A stretch of 64,000 nucleotides of DNA from Cordilura impudica (GCA_963682025.1 OY821520.1:88771670-88835669), one strand, 5' to 3'. Positions 12,106 to 23,273 are shown, counted from the first letter of the stretch. Numbers and translations are program-made. The notes: generated by a model not told the origin, from the letters alone.

Positions 12106-12666
12106 ATTTTTATACGGCAAGTCGAACATATGGATTTAGGTAATCTAACCTCTCTATCATTATAATTCGAAATTAGTTTTATATTTTGTTTCATTTTATC
12201 ACCGATATTTTTAACGCGTTTCTTTTTTTCTTTGTAACACAAACAAATCTTGGCTCTAATCCCTTCATGAGGAGCTGCATGCTTAAGTTTTGACATTATA
12301 CCAAAATTTTTAAAATTTTAAGTGATCACAATGAACTACGAACGTAGACTTAATAAAAATAAAACAAGTAAGGGTGTTAAATACGGCTGGGCCGAATCAT
12401 TGATACCCTCTACCTGCATCTTAAACTCAATATTACAACCAATATTCCGTACGGCTACCACTTTAACACTGTTGTCGGCACGCAAATTTAAATTTCGAAT
12501 ACCAATTAAATTTAAAGTTAATTGCTTTTCTTGTTGGCCAGTTTCTATTATAATTCCTTGTTATAAAAAACAATTATCGTATCTTCTATAGAAAGAATTC
12601 GTTACTATTTGAAAAATGACAATAATTTCCTTTTAGTAGAGCAGAAAACCCAAAATATCAGTCACA
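12106..12666. other. Intergenic sequence with a fragment of another fly repeat
   Basis: From 12362, AACAAGTAAGGGTGTTAAAT and CGGCTGGGCCGAAT, then GATACCCTCTACC, resemble the terminus of a common dipteran dispersed repeat. AACAAGTAAG is also the reverse complement of the CTTACTTGTT terminus of family G here. No gene seen. Confidence 0.5.
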
Positions 12667-12705
12667 AGAAATCGCATAGCCTATTAATATTATAGATATA
12701 TAATG
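12667..12705 (+). repeat. Family Y, terminal fragment
   Basis: Carries AAGAAATCGCATAGCCTATT followed by AATATTATA, identical to the end of the family Y copy at 49581-49609. Confidence 0.6.
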
Positions 12706-13130
12706 GAAAGAAAAGAAAAGATTGATTATAAAAAATTGAGAAAAATGCATGGAGTGTGACATATTATTTGCCGTACGTAAAACGCAAAAGTCTTGAAAAA
12801 TTAAAAAAGCAATAACATGGAACCTCGTGGTATATATTTCCATCTTAAGTTTTTGGTCTAAATTTTTAATTATTTTTTTTTTTTTTTAATACTGAATAAT
12901 ATATTTCTGCACTACACACGCCTACAAAGTTTTATAAAGCTTCAAACCCAGGGATTAGAGTATATTTTTTTGTAGTAGTGGTTTCGAAAAAACGACTAAT
13001 TTGAACGAATGCTTTGACTGAAAGAAATAACATAAGTAGTGAGATCGGAAAATTTCAATACACGTCTTGTATTTATTATTGTAAGTATTATTTGCATTTT
13101 TTTTTTTTGATATATACATTGTGATAGTTT
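12706..13130. other. AT-rich sequence, no gene seen
   Basis: Nothing recognised beyond homopolymer runs. Confidence 0.5.
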
Positions 13131-13960
13131 TTTAAAACTCTATTAATTGCTAGTTTGATTGAAGACTGAAGAAATAGGTGTACGGGTAGATACTAAAATA
13201 CACTTTGTTGTACAAAAAATTGGTCAGAGAATCAAAAGTCCATCCTAGAACTGTTTCCAAAGTTATTACAAAATATCAGTGGAACTTGGCCATTGATTGG
13301 AAATCTTGTTCGGGAAGAAAGAAATATCAACTTGATGTTTGTTGAACCATGGTAGTAGAAAGCATATCGAAAAGAGCTCCCAACAAATCGTGTATAAAAA
13401 AAAAAACAGCCCTCGGACTATTTGGTGAGAAAAGTTAAAGCCAACAGAGGTTTGAAAACAAAAGTTCCAAAATGTAGAGGCCACAAAACAGCATGGAAAT
13501 TGAATTTATATTTCATAGAAAATACTCCAGCTGCAAACGGATGATGAAACATTTGAACTGACCGATTTTTCGGAGTTTCCTGGTAACAAAAATTATATAT
13601 CGCTAATGCTCGAGGAAATGTTGTAAACAGAAATATGTGGCGACACATTTTTAGCCCGATTTGGCATCATGTCACTATGGTAAGAAAGCTACCGAGTAGT
13701 ACAAGAACAATAGTGTAGTTTTTGTACCAAACCTTCTTGTGCTTAGGGCGGTGGAGAGATTAGTATTGGATTTTTGTGATAATAGGGTTGAAGAGCATAA
13801 AAATTTCCACTTTTTGGGAAGAATTTATTAAGTTTTATGAAAACAAATTAATTCGTGGTACTAAAGAGTAGATTTTCTACTAACGCATTGAATTTTCCAT
13901 CTTTTGGTTAAGATATCTCGAAGAATATAAATTCTAATTTCAGATTAAATCTATCGATTC
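13130..13960 (+). pseudogene. Tc1/mariner-superfamily transposase, heavily decayed
   Basis: Reading across frames gives SPSRTVSKVITKYQWN (helix-turn-helix end), GLFGEKS and, near 13640-13790, FxPDLASCHYGKKATE, then NNSVVFVPN and AVERLVLDFC. These fit the catalytic block (WPDLA-x-x-HYGK-x-A-x-E-W and PVERYWA) of a Tc1/mariner family. Numerous stops. The same family recurs at 37745-38920. Confidence 0.7.
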
Positions 13961-14790
13961 ACTGACTTTTGCATATACATACGCACTACTCCCTGGGTAT
14001 AAAAAATGTTGGCCGTGTTCCCATTGTAATACGTAATACATTCACAATTTATAATCACAATATAATTAAACTTTAATTATAAACTGAATTTAAAATTTAC
14101 ATAAAGTTCTGTAAATTAGAGGTTATACGACAAAATGATAACTTTGGTACTTGATAATTCCATTAAACAATTTGTATAACCTGCACTGAGTCATTCTATC
14201 ATTTCAGCATCTTAGGAAATGTCATACAACTAAAATGATTTTATATTAAAATTCGTAATAGCTAGAACTTAACTTTAAAATCATATTTCAAATTTCATTG
14301 TTTAACAATGCTTAAATAATATTGTGATTCATTTGATTGTGATTCAACTCATCTTTTGTATTAAATGCCACCTCATGTTTGGTGAGAAACGTGTTACTGA
14401 GAATATCTGTTCTTTATATCAGTTAATAGAAGCAAACTATGGCATACATTTTAACATCGAAATGTGTAAAGCACAGTAAGGAATCATATACACTTGTAGT
14501 GAATTTTCTAAGTATTTTATGTGTGTTCTTGTAAGAAGTATGTTAAACTTCTTTCTAATCCAGTTATCAGTTGCTACTGTTACAATTGAGCCATTCATAA
14601 TTGTATTTCAGATTTTAATAGTATTAAAGACAAACATTTTGTTCAACGCATACTAGTGAGTCCTTCCAGTCGTTGCTAACGTATCAGTCATTTCAGGTGA
14701 TGCTGCAAAAATATTTTGATTAAACAAATTTAAATATGAAAAGAAATCTATATATTATTATGTAAAGGGAAATTTTTCATCTATTTTTCA
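13961..14790. other. AT-rich sequence, no gene seen
   Basis: No motif or repeat structure recognised. Confidence 0.5.
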
Positions 14791-14794
14791 GCAT

Positions 14795-14912
14795 AAAACG
14801 GCACGTGAAAATTAGCATGATTATAGTTCGTATGGAGGAGAAATGCATAATTTTCAAATTTATGTACAATATGTGTTAAAAATGTATTTAATTTCATAAA
14901 ATAAAATATAAA
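14795..14912 (+). repeat. Family Z, left part, copy 1
   Basis: Contains GTGAAAATTAGCATGATTAT and AGTTCGTATGGAGGAGAA, matching 47400-47450. The family continues at 17394 after the Helitron, so Z is the host repeat of that insertion. Confidence 0.7.
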
Positions 14913-14938
14913 TCTATATATATAAAATTCATTTTCTG

Positions 14939-16255
14939 TTTGTTTGTTTGTTTGTTTGTTTGTTTGTTTGTTTGACCGCTATACAAATTTTTATTTTTCA
15001 ACGGATTTTCCTGAAATTTTGTACACACGATCTCTATACCCCAGGAAAGGTCGCCATATACTTTTTACCGGCCACGCCTACTTTTACGCCCACTTTTTAT
15101 GTAAAATTCATTTTCTGTTTTATTCATATTTGTTCAATATACAAATTTTTATTTGTTAACAGATTTCTCTGAAATTCGGTACACACGATCCCTGTACTCC
15201 AGCTAAGGTCGCCATATACTTTTTATCGACCACGCCTACTTTTACGCCCACTTTTTATATACAATTCATTTTCTGCTTTTTGGTATATTTGTTCGGTATA
15301 CAAATTTTTATTTTTCAACGCATTTCTCTGAAATTTGGTACACACGATCTTTGTACCTCAGGCCAGGTCCCCGGGTGATTCTAGCGGCCACACCTACTTT
15401 TACGCCCACTTTTTGTGTACAATTCGTTTTATGTTTTTTGGTATATTTGTTTGCTATACAAATTTTTGTTTTTCAACGGAATTCTCTGAAATTTGGTACA
15501 CACGACATCTGTACTCCACCTAATGTCGCCATTTGCTTCGTACCGGCCACGCCTACTTTAACGCCCACTTTTTGTATACAATTCATTTTGTTTTTTGGTA
15601 TATTTGTTCACTATACAAATTTTTATTTTTCAACCGATTTCTCTGAAATTTGGTACACACGATCTCTCTCCTTCAGGGAAAGTCGACATATTCTTCGTAC
15701 CGGTCACGCCTACTGTTACGCCCACTTTTTGTATACAATTCATATTCTGTTTTTTGGTACATTTGTTCGCTACACAATTTATTTTTACGGATTTCTCTGA
15801 AATTTGCTACACACGATCTCTGTACTCCAGAGAGGTAACCATATGATTCTTGCCGGTCACGCCTACTTCTACGCCCGCTTTTTATACAAAATTAATTTTC
15901 TGTTTTTTGTATATTTGTTCACTATAGAAATTTTTATTTTTCAAGCGATGTCTAAAATTTGGTCACACGATCTCTATACTACAGGGAAGGTCACCATATG
16001 GTTCTTACAGGCCACGCCTACTTTGCGCCAACTTCCATGTATATAAAACTTATTTTTTTCCTTTTATTTGTTTCTTTATTTGATTGCTATAAAAACTTTT
16101 ATTTTTCAATGGCTTACTTCGAAATTTAGTACACGCCTATTTTTACGCCCAATTTTCTTATAAAATTCATATTTTGTTGTGTGGTATATTTTTTCCCTAT
16201 ACAAATTTTACTTTTCAATGGATTTCTCTGAAATTTGGGTTACACGGAAATAACT
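14939..16255 (+). repeat. Tandem array, nine units of about 158 bp
   Basis: The word ACAAATTTTTATTTTTCAAC starts units at 14983, 15141, 15300, 15458, 15615, 15774, 15926, about 16091 and 16201. Spacings are 158, 159, 158, 157, 159, 152, about 165 and about 110. Each unit then has GAAATTTGGTACACACGATC, a TACTCCAG-like word, GGTCGCCATAT and CCACGCCTACTTTTACGCCC. Open frames across the array arise from periodicity and are not genes. Confidence 0.92.
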
Positions 16256-17320
16256 ACACGGTGAACAAATTCCCCAAATTTAAAAAAAGGTACCCAAAAG
16301 AAATGAACAAATTCCCAATTTTTTTTAATCAAAATAAAAAACGAACTTACTCCCCAAATTCATTCTTAAATTTTTACATACTTTTATTTAATGAATTTTG
16401 TTTATTTTAGTAAACATTTGCATACTGCTCTCAATATATGTCCAACAATAAATGCATTTAAAATGAGTATTCTTTTCCAAATAAGTTGGCAACAGCTGCG
16501 CGGCAGCACAGGTGTGGTTGGCAGACGCGCGGAAGCGGCGCGCGGCGTGCGACCGCGGACTCGGACGCGACGGGTGCGGACGCGACGCGCTCTCGGAACA
16601 CAGCTCAGCTAAAATATCGCAATGCTCTAAAAAACATGTTTTAGGAATTAAAATAAGTTAACGAGAACTAAGCGGCAGCACGGGTAGTAGCTGCGAGGAA
16701 GCGGCGCACGGACGCGGACGCGGCGGATGCGGACGCTACGCGCTCGCGGAACATAGCTTACCAAAAATATCGCAATGATCTGAAAAATATATATTGCGCG
16801 GCAGCACGGGTCTGGCTGCCAAACGCGCGGAAGCGGACGCGACTCGCTCGCGGAACACAGCTTTGTAAAATGTCGTATGATAAATTTTATCTACGTATGT
16901 GAAATAATTACCTGTTGATCAAAATAGGTCACACATATACTATAAGCAGTTGCTTAAAGAAACCTTGCGACACAATATTAAACGTCGCATTAGTCTTTCA
17001 TTTCTGAAACTTGAATTTGACGTCTCTGCTCAATTATGATCACCTATTGAATGAATTAATTCAATTTTTAAAAGTTTTAGTTCTTTTAATTTGCGGCCCA
17101 TTCCGTTATATTTGATGTTTATAAATAAACTGAAAAAAAACTTAAAGCGGTTTCGGACCTTATTTTTGAAGCATTTTTTTTCTTATAAAAAACTTCTAAA
17201 TTAAAAAACCAAAAACTTTTTAATTGAAATAAAAAATGAATTTACTGTCCATACAAATTTTTGGGGAGAAAGTTCATTTTATTGGGGAATTTGTTAATTG
17301 GGGACTAAGTACTCAGCGCC
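16256..17320. mobile_element. hAT-like MITE, family M, copy 3, left end eroded
   Basis: The right end ACTAAGTACTCAGCGCC (17304-17320) matches copies 1 and 2. The left side begins inside the arm (GAACAAATTCCCC) with the terminal inverted repeat missing. Arm words read AAATTCCCC rather than AAATGCCCC, marking a subfamily. Inserted in the Helitron between the tandem array and the 3' hairpin. The GC-rich core is expanded (next entry). Confidence 0.75.
16490..16866. repeat. GC-rich tandem island inside MITE copy 3
   Basis: Three units start with GCGGCAGCACRGGT at about 16500, 16672 and 16798. Each continues with GAAGCGGCGC-like words and CGGACGCGAC 9-10-mers, and closes with GCTCGCGGAACACAGCT-like sequence. 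Copy 1 of the MITE (7140-7215) has only one such unit and copy 2 a remnant. The island is strongly GC-rich in an AT-rich setting. An Arg-rich open frame (16391-16612) is a by-product. Confidence 0.85.
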
Positions 17321-17393
17321 TGGTAAGCATAGTGAACCATTTTTCAAGTCAAAGGCCTTTTCATCCCGGGCAAGACCGGGTAAAAACAGCTAG

Positions 17394-17650
17394 TAATAAA
17401 TAATTTTATAAGAGCCTAAAGATATGCTAATCAATTTTAACCAATTCACAATTCATCGAATTTTGTTATAATTGTATATCAAACACACTGTAATGAATTG
17501 TGAATTACCTAAAATTGATTATGCCTTTAGGCTCTTACAAAATTATTTATTATCATAACTTTTTTGTATTATATAGATTAAAAAAACATTGAAAGAAAAA
17601 AATTTTAAGAAAAAATAAAATTTCCTAGCATTTGTTGGGTTATGCTAGTA
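17394..17650 (+). repeat. Family Z, right part, with a foldback
   Basis: 17398-17456 (ATTTTATAAGAGCCTAAAGA...CAATTCACAATTCAT) pairs with 17492-17555 (TGAATTGTGAATT...GCCTTTAGGCTCTTACAAAAT), giving arms of about 60 bp. Sequence from 17486 to 17640 matches 47555-47695. Confidence 0.75.
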
Positions 17651-18335
17651 ACTTTTTATTTGGCCATTTCAATTAGTATAAAATTTTATTAGTTTGAATA
17701 ATAAAATTTTTTATTTTTTTAATATATATCAAGCATAAATAATATTGCTAAAAATTTCAATTATTTTGTGCGACAAACCTGTATCAAAGAGAAAATGAAG
17801 TTTTCCGAATTTCTTAACCTTGTATTTTCCAAACAAAAAGTACTTGCTTTGATATGGAACCGCTCATACACAACTATATGCTGCACAGTTATTAACTGAC
17901 ACCCTTTATTTGATAAAATGAAATAACTAAAAAGTTCTGTTAGATGCAAATATAGCTATGTATGTATGTATGTATGTTATGCATGTCAAAATGAACTTAT
18001 ATCTTTCTAAGTCTATAAAATACACAGTACAAGACATTCATATGATTGAAATCGAGTTCGGTAACGATTATATGTATTTACATAAACATGTGTATACAGG
18101 GTGTGCCATACATCATGTCGGTATGGCAACATTTAATAATTTTCAAATTTGTCAACCTTTTGACAAATGTCAATTGTATCGCATTACATCTGATATATTT
18201 TCTCAAAATGTTTTACTTTGTTTACTATATGAAGTCTGAATATCATTATAAGATTGAAGACTGAGTATTTGAAAATTTTCTAAAATTGCTTATTTTGTTA
18301 TCCTTCAGTTTATCCTCAATAATTCCTAACTACAA
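17651..18335. other. AT-rich sequence with a possible mariner end
   Basis: (TATG)n at 17957-17978. ACAGGGTGTGCCATAC at 18096, followed by ATGGCAACATTT, looks like a mariner-type 5' end but no partner end or transposase follows. No gene seen. Confidence 0.4.
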
Positions 18336-18339
18336 TGTA

Positions 18340-18715
18340 TTTTTAATCAGACCGGTTTCTGTCATTTCAGACTTCGTCAGTGATTTTATTGAACATTTTA
18401 ATAATTTCTATGTTATAATTGAATATACGAAATTTTTCTACTTAGGGCAGCTGTGAGGTTTGGACCTCCATTTATCTCACATAAACTCGTACCTACACTT
18501 TTTGGTCATGTTCTTTTACACGCTCATCTAAAACCACGCCTACGAGCAGGGTGGCTAAAAATCAGCTTTCATACCATACAGCTTTTACTTCGTATTAATC
18601 TCATAAGATACAACTCTGTCCAAACAAACAATCGTTATTTTTTAAGTTTTGAATATTTATGCATTAATGTATCTAATTACCACCATTCTCCGTTTTCTAA
18701 GAGCTGCCACATGTG
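18340..18715 (+). repeat. Dispersed repeat family P, copy 2
   Basis: Second copy of the repeat at 4610-4955. CCATACAGCTTTTACTTCGT is shared exactly (around 18575), and similarity extends over about 350 bp. Confidence 0.75.
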
Positions 18716-18741
18716 ATTTATGGTTTGTACATTCTACATAT

Positions 18742-18890
18742 TGTTACGAACTCTAAATAGAAATTTTATAGTTGGCTTAGAAATAAATTTTATAAATTAT
18801 TTTTTAGATGTCAACTTGAAAATTATAAAACGTTGTTCTTTTAAGAAATTCAAAGAAAGCAGTTGTTTCTTTTATTTATCGTATGTTACA
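18742..18890 (+). repeat. LTR of gypsy-type element, left copy
   Basis: 149 bp, TG...CA ends, near-identical to 21704-21853 from TTTTATAGTTGGCTTAGAAA onward. It is directly followed by a primer-binding-site-like sequence on the + strand. Confidence 0.88.
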
Positions 18891-18904
18891 TTGGTGTCAG
18901 AAGT

Positions 18905-21700
18905 GGGATCACATGGCCTTCTGGAAAGAGCATCAGCATTTAAAGGGTTTCTTCCTGGCCGGTGTTCAATTTCAAAATCAAAATCAAAATCATACAGGCT
19001 TTCAATCCACCGTGCAATTTGACCTTCTGGATTTTTAAAATTTAGTAACCACTTTAATGCAGCATGATCAATGCGAATTAAAAATTTTGGACCATACAAA
19101 TATTTTTGGAAATGTTTTACAGCATCTGTGTAACACAATAATTCATTTCCGGCTTTGAAAGTTTTCTGCTGTAATAAGAAATAGCTTGTTCAGCGCCGCT
19201 TATATTCGGAGACAAAACTGCACCGATAGCATTATTTGAAGCATCGGCATCAAGGATGAACTGTTTGCTAGGGATAGGGAAAGACAAAACAGCAGTATTT
19301 GATATATAAGCTTTTAACTTCTGGAATGCCTCTAGTTCTTTTTATCCTAAGGAACAACTTGCGACTTCTTTAAGAAGCCATTTTATGGAGACAAGAGGCA
19401 GTTTCAGCAAAATTTTTTTTACAAACTTACGGTTATATGTACAATGAACTTAATTAATTTTTATTTTTCGGAACTGGCCAAGATTTAATTTTCTCTACTT
19501 TGTCTTAATCAGCGGCAATGCCATTTTTTATTACAACATTACCTTATTATTTAACTTTTTTCTGAAAAAGTTGACACTTTTTAGGGGCTAGATTCAAATT
19601 TGCGCTTCTAAATCTCTTGAAGACCTCTTCTAGTCTATTTTTGTGTTCGTCAAATGATCTTCCAAAGACAATCACATTATCTGAATACACGAGGCATGTT
19701 TCCCAATTTAATCCACGCAATACATTCTCCATTAACCGTTCAAATATCGCAGGCGCAGTGCAGAGCCCAAATGGCATAACATTAAAATGCCATAAACCGC
19801 TACCAATACTAAACGCTGTTTATGCCCTATACCACCTTGTGGTTTGGGTATAACGACTTTGTGCTGCTGTTTGTGACTACCAAAAATATTTGACCTAGAC
19901 CCATCTTTTGTTATACCAATTGAATCAGAATCACTATCTGATTCGATTTAACGATGTCTGTCCGTCCGTGTGTCCATGTAAACATTGTAATCAAACTGCA
20001 GGTCGCAAATATGAATATATTTTGATCAAATTTGGTATATAAGCTTCCATCGGCCATAGGATGAATCGGTCCATGCTCAGACCTAGCCCACATACAACTG
20101 ACCCCTATGAAATCTACTTAAATTGCCATAAGATCCAAATTATCGTATAAATCTTATTCAAATTGGGTTTGTATGTGTTTATTACATCCATTAATCAGTA
20201 TTTCAAAAGTGATCCCTATGTGACAACTCTTAGTCATAGGCCCCATATAGAGCTGCTTCCCGATCTTCACTTAAATCTATCAAAAACCAAAAATATTGCA
20301 CTGATTCTTCTCAAATTTTGTTTGTATATATTTTTGAAAAATACAAGAGACCTTACCAAACATGGTCAGGATCGATGCATTTTTGGGCCTAGTCCCCATA
20401 TAGATATAGCATCCGATATGAACTTTTTCATATCTGCAGCCAAAAAAATTAATAAAAATCCCACTCAAATTTGGTTTATGCTTATTTTCTACATCCAGTT
20501 AGTTGGGCCTGAGAGATAGGGTCTCTAAACGCATGGTGTAGGGTATCGTATAGTCTAGACCGACTATGCGACCGACTATAATTTTCTTACTTGTTTATGT
20601 TTGGAATTATTGCTGATTTCAACTTGCCAATATCCGCTCTTAAGATCTGATGTGGAGAGTAGCACTGAGCCCGATAACGCATTAAATGTTTAACCTATTC
20701 TTGGAAGCGGGTAGCTGTCTTTTTCTGTCGCACTATTTACTGATCGGTAATCCACACAGAATCTAAAAGAACATTCTTTTTTGTAACCAACACAATAGGA
20801 GAACACCAAGGGCTGTTAGAATGTTCAGTGATACCGTCGTTTTTCATTGTTTCTATTATGTCTCGAGTTTCTAAACGTTTAGCTAAATGAAGGCGCCTAG
20901 GTGGTAATTTAATAGGCAGGAGATCTGCATTGATTTTATGTTTAACAAGTTTCATCCTCCCATAACTAGAACTTGATTAGTTAAAAAAATCGCTGTAGTT
21001 TTTTATTAACACATGTACTTCATTCTTTTCCTTTTTAGTTAATTCATCTGACAAATTATGCTGAAGGTCTATAACTTCTTTGGAAATAGAAATATGTTTG
21101 TCATTCTCATTCTTTTGGACAATTGCTAAGACTGGAGTTCCAACTCCAACTATACATGATTTTTTAAGCTTTCGTTCGTTTGGTGAAAAGTTGGCAATTC
21201 GTACCGAAGCAGTACCTTTAGATTCTATTTTAATAATTGCTCTTGCGATCAAAGGACCCTCTGGTAAAGCATTTTCACCTGGTTCTATAATAAGATTACA
21301 TGGTAACGTTGAATTATGTTGAACTTTTAATCTATATTCGGAATTTGCAAAACATTTACTTTTTCATTAACAACTTCACCAATAAATATAAGGAAACTCC
21401 CATATTTTGTATTTCATAACATTTAATTGTAAGTCAAGAGAAATATTATTTTTTTTTCTTAAGAAATCTAAACCAAGAATACATTCCTCAGTAATACGAG
21501 CAACAATAAATGTGTTTCAAAATTTGCAATTTCCAATACATAGTTGTAACTTAGCTTCTCCTAAAGTTTCTATTTTTTTGTCCGTTAGCTGTTTTGAGTG
21601 TGAAAATTTTTGATGCTATTGGAGTTTTAGTCGACAGCAAATCGGGTCTAATGATTGATCGAGAGGCACCAGTGTCAATAAATATCTAGCTTGTTCTAAA
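18905..21700 (-). pseudogene. Gypsy-type pol fragment: protease, RT and RNase H, minus strand
   Basis: Order on the minus strand: aspartic protease IDTGASRSIIRPD (about 21683-21645); a linker (21252-20977); RT N-terminus PIKLPPRRLHLAKR and SPWCSPIVLVTKK (20955-20740); YPLPRI and LKSGYWQVEIS (20700-20600); then, beyond the family G insertion, MPFGLCTAPAIFERLMENVL (19777) and the catalytic box LVYSDNVIVFG (about 19680); RNase H FILDADASNNAIGAVLS (about 19250) and HAALKWLLNFKNPEGQIARW to NADALSRRPCD (19138-18905). The usual second D of the RT box is N here. Integrase is missing. Several stops and frameshifts. The frame runs straight into the primer-binding-site sequence. Confidence 0.88.
19825..20591 (+). 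mobile_element. Family G (GTCY-bearing) repeat, copy 1, with 8-bp duplication
   Basis: Begins CCCTATACCACCTTGTGGTT, carries GTCCGTCCGTGTGTCCATG, CAAACTGCAGGTCGCAAAT and many short conserved words, and ends GACTATAATTTTCTTACT. It is flanked by TGTTTATG at 19817-19824 and 20592-20599. It interrupts a gypsy RT, so both edges are fixed by the coding sequence on each side. The (GTCY)n tract recalls dipteran mini-me/DINE-type elements, but the class is not proven. Confidence 0.85.
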
Positions 21701-21703
21701 TAA

Positions 21704-21853
21704 AATTACGAACTATAAATTAAAACTTTTATAGTTGGCTTAGAAATAAATTTTATAAATTATTTTTTAGATGTCAAATAAAAAATAATAAAACGTTGTT
21801 CTTTTAAGAAATTCAAAGAAAGCAGTTGTTTCTTTTATTTATCCTACGTTACA
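21704..21853 (+). repeat. LTR of gypsy-type element, right copy
   Basis: Direct repeat of 18742-18890, followed by ATAT (21854-21857). No primer-binding site or polypurine tract is visible on its inner side. Confidence 0.85.
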
Positions 21854-22089
21854 ATATTGTACTTTTAACATATATTATAGATGTTTCTCTGAAGCAAAAT
21901 ATGTTAATAATGTGCTAGATTTGACGTAATTTTTTCAGACATATTGCAATTAATGCTATAACTAATAGTTAGATTTTGATTTGGTTTCAACGGTGCGTGG
22001 TAGAGAAGATGAAAGCATATATTTTTATTTCATTTTGCTTTTATCAAAAACATAATGTTTGGCGATAAGAAAATACGGAAAACAACGCA

Positions 22090-22490
22090 ATCAAAATGGA
22101 ACTTATTTCGGAGCATCAACATAACTGGACAAAGCAAATTTTGGCCCAAGAGCAAGATTTTATTTTAAAAACGTTTAGGTCAGCGGACTTTGAGTCCTAT
22201 TGTAAGTGAGGCCTATTATAAATATTATTGGTGTACCGAAACTCCAACAATTTGATGACGAATCGAATGATATCGGTGTATTTAAAAGACAATTGGAAGA
22301 ACATTTTATGGCATATGACGTTAAAGTAGATATCAAGAAGAGTCCATTTCAATTATCTAGGACAGGAGACAAAACATTACATGTGTTACAGCAGCTGGTA
22401 GGAAAGCATAGTATAGAAATTTTGACTTGTTTGGAATTGGGCGTTCACTATAAAAGTGAAATCCTCCGTTATAAAATTAAAATCTGTTTC
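22090..22490 (+). pseudogene. Gag-like fragment of an LTR retrotransposon
   Basis: Reading gives GVPKLQQFDDESNDIGVFKR, then EEHFMAYDVK, FQLSRTGDKTLHVLQQLVGK and ELGVHYKSEIL. The layout (target segment, F-L-R-x-G-x-K-x-x-x-x-L-x-x-L, then LK-x-HY) resembles the capsid region of insect gypsy-type Gag. It lies just outside the right LTR and on the opposite strand to the pol above; whether it belongs to the same element is unclear. Truncated before any zinc knuckle. Confidence 0.5.
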
Positions 22491-22965
22491 TAAAAATCAA
22501 GTAAATTCAATACATATACACTAAATTATTTTGAAAAATAGCATCGCATTAACACCTTTGAAAAAACTTTTTGTTATTTTACATATATATATATATTTAC
22601 TTGCATTCTGTTATTCAATACAACAATAAGCAAATTAGATAATTTTAAATTATTAACCAATGTGCAAAAAAGCTCTTTTTATCCGAGTGCAGAAAAAAAC
22701 ACACACCGAATAAACAACTCGTGCATATATGTAAACAGACATAGCTCAGACCAACAAACACATCATTATATTTTCATATCAATTATGTGTGTTTCTAAAT
22801 TTTGTAATTAGGTGCAATCCACTGAAACTCAACTGTCCTTTACCTGCCTAGAGGTTGTTGGCAGCCCCAACACTAGGATCGGATGGGAGGCCTAATCAGT
22901 CACTCAATCCTAAACACCAATGATTACTGAAACCACAACAAATAATTACCAACGGCTCCCCAAGA

Positions 22966-23272
22966 TGACGACATTTAGCATGAAAAAAATGACACGAATA
23001 GGAACATGGAACGTACGCACACTCCTAGATACATCTAAACTGGCCCAAGTATGCAGAGAATTTGCCAACTACAACCTGCTACTTTTAGGATTGTGCAAAA
23101 CCAGATGGCCAGAAGCAGGTGAATTCAATACCTCCGAAAACCTTACTTTTTTATACTCCGGTAAGCCGCCGAACGAGCCAAGGTCGAACGGAGTCGGATT
23201 ACTCTTATCCAAGGAAGCCCGTAGTGCACTGATCAACTGGAAACCATATGGTGACAGCGAGCACACCCGGTG
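22966..23272 (+). pseudogene. LINE APE-type endonuclease, N-terminal part only
   Basis: MTRIGTWNVRTLLDTSKLAQ (about 22990-23050) is the N-x-R-T motif of the endonuclease; LLLLGLCKTRWPEAG follows (the family usually has E where L-G-L-C-K occurs here) and YSGKPPNEPRSNGVGLLLS. The frame ends at 23271-23273 where the sequence jumps to the region upstream of RT, so most of the endonuclease, including its catalytic D/H residues, is deleted. Confidence 0.8.
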
Positions 23273-23273
23273 A

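Larger units (their letters stand above)
14913..17393 (+). mobile_element. Helitron-like element with 158-bp tandem array
   Basis: Starts TCTATATATATAAAATTC and ends with a GC hairpin (CCCGGGCAAGACCGGG, 17365-17380), a short spacer and CTAG (17390-17393), followed by T. These are canonical Helitron ends (5' TC, 3' CTRR after a hairpin, insertion between A and T). A (TTTG)n tract follows the 5' end. The interior is a nine-unit tandem array plus a family M MITE. No Rep/helicase is encoded, so it is non-autonomous. Confidence 0.85.
18742..21853. mobile_element. Gypsy-type LTR retrotransposon, rearranged
   Basis: Two direct LTR copies (18742-18890 and about 21704-21853) are flanked by ATAT at 18738-18741 and 21854-21857. 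The left LTR (TGTTACG...GTTACA) is followed on the + strand by TTGGTGTCAGAAGTGGGA, which starts TGG and fits the complement of a tRNA 3' end (primer-binding site). The pol sequence between the LTRs is on the minus strand. Gag and integrase are absent. A family G repeat (19825-20591) sits in RT. Confidence 0.85.

Noticed and set aside
15351..15800. 149-codon open frame
   Set aside because: It spans three units of the 158-bp tandem array; openness follows from periodicity and other frames of the same array are also open.
16391..16612. Arg-rich open frame
   Set aside because: It comes from the CGGACGCGAC repeats in the MITE core; no start context or relative in the other MITE copies.
18096..18200. 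Possible mariner starting ACAGGGTGTGCCATAC
   Set aside because: No partner end or transposase within 1.5 kb; kept only as a note.
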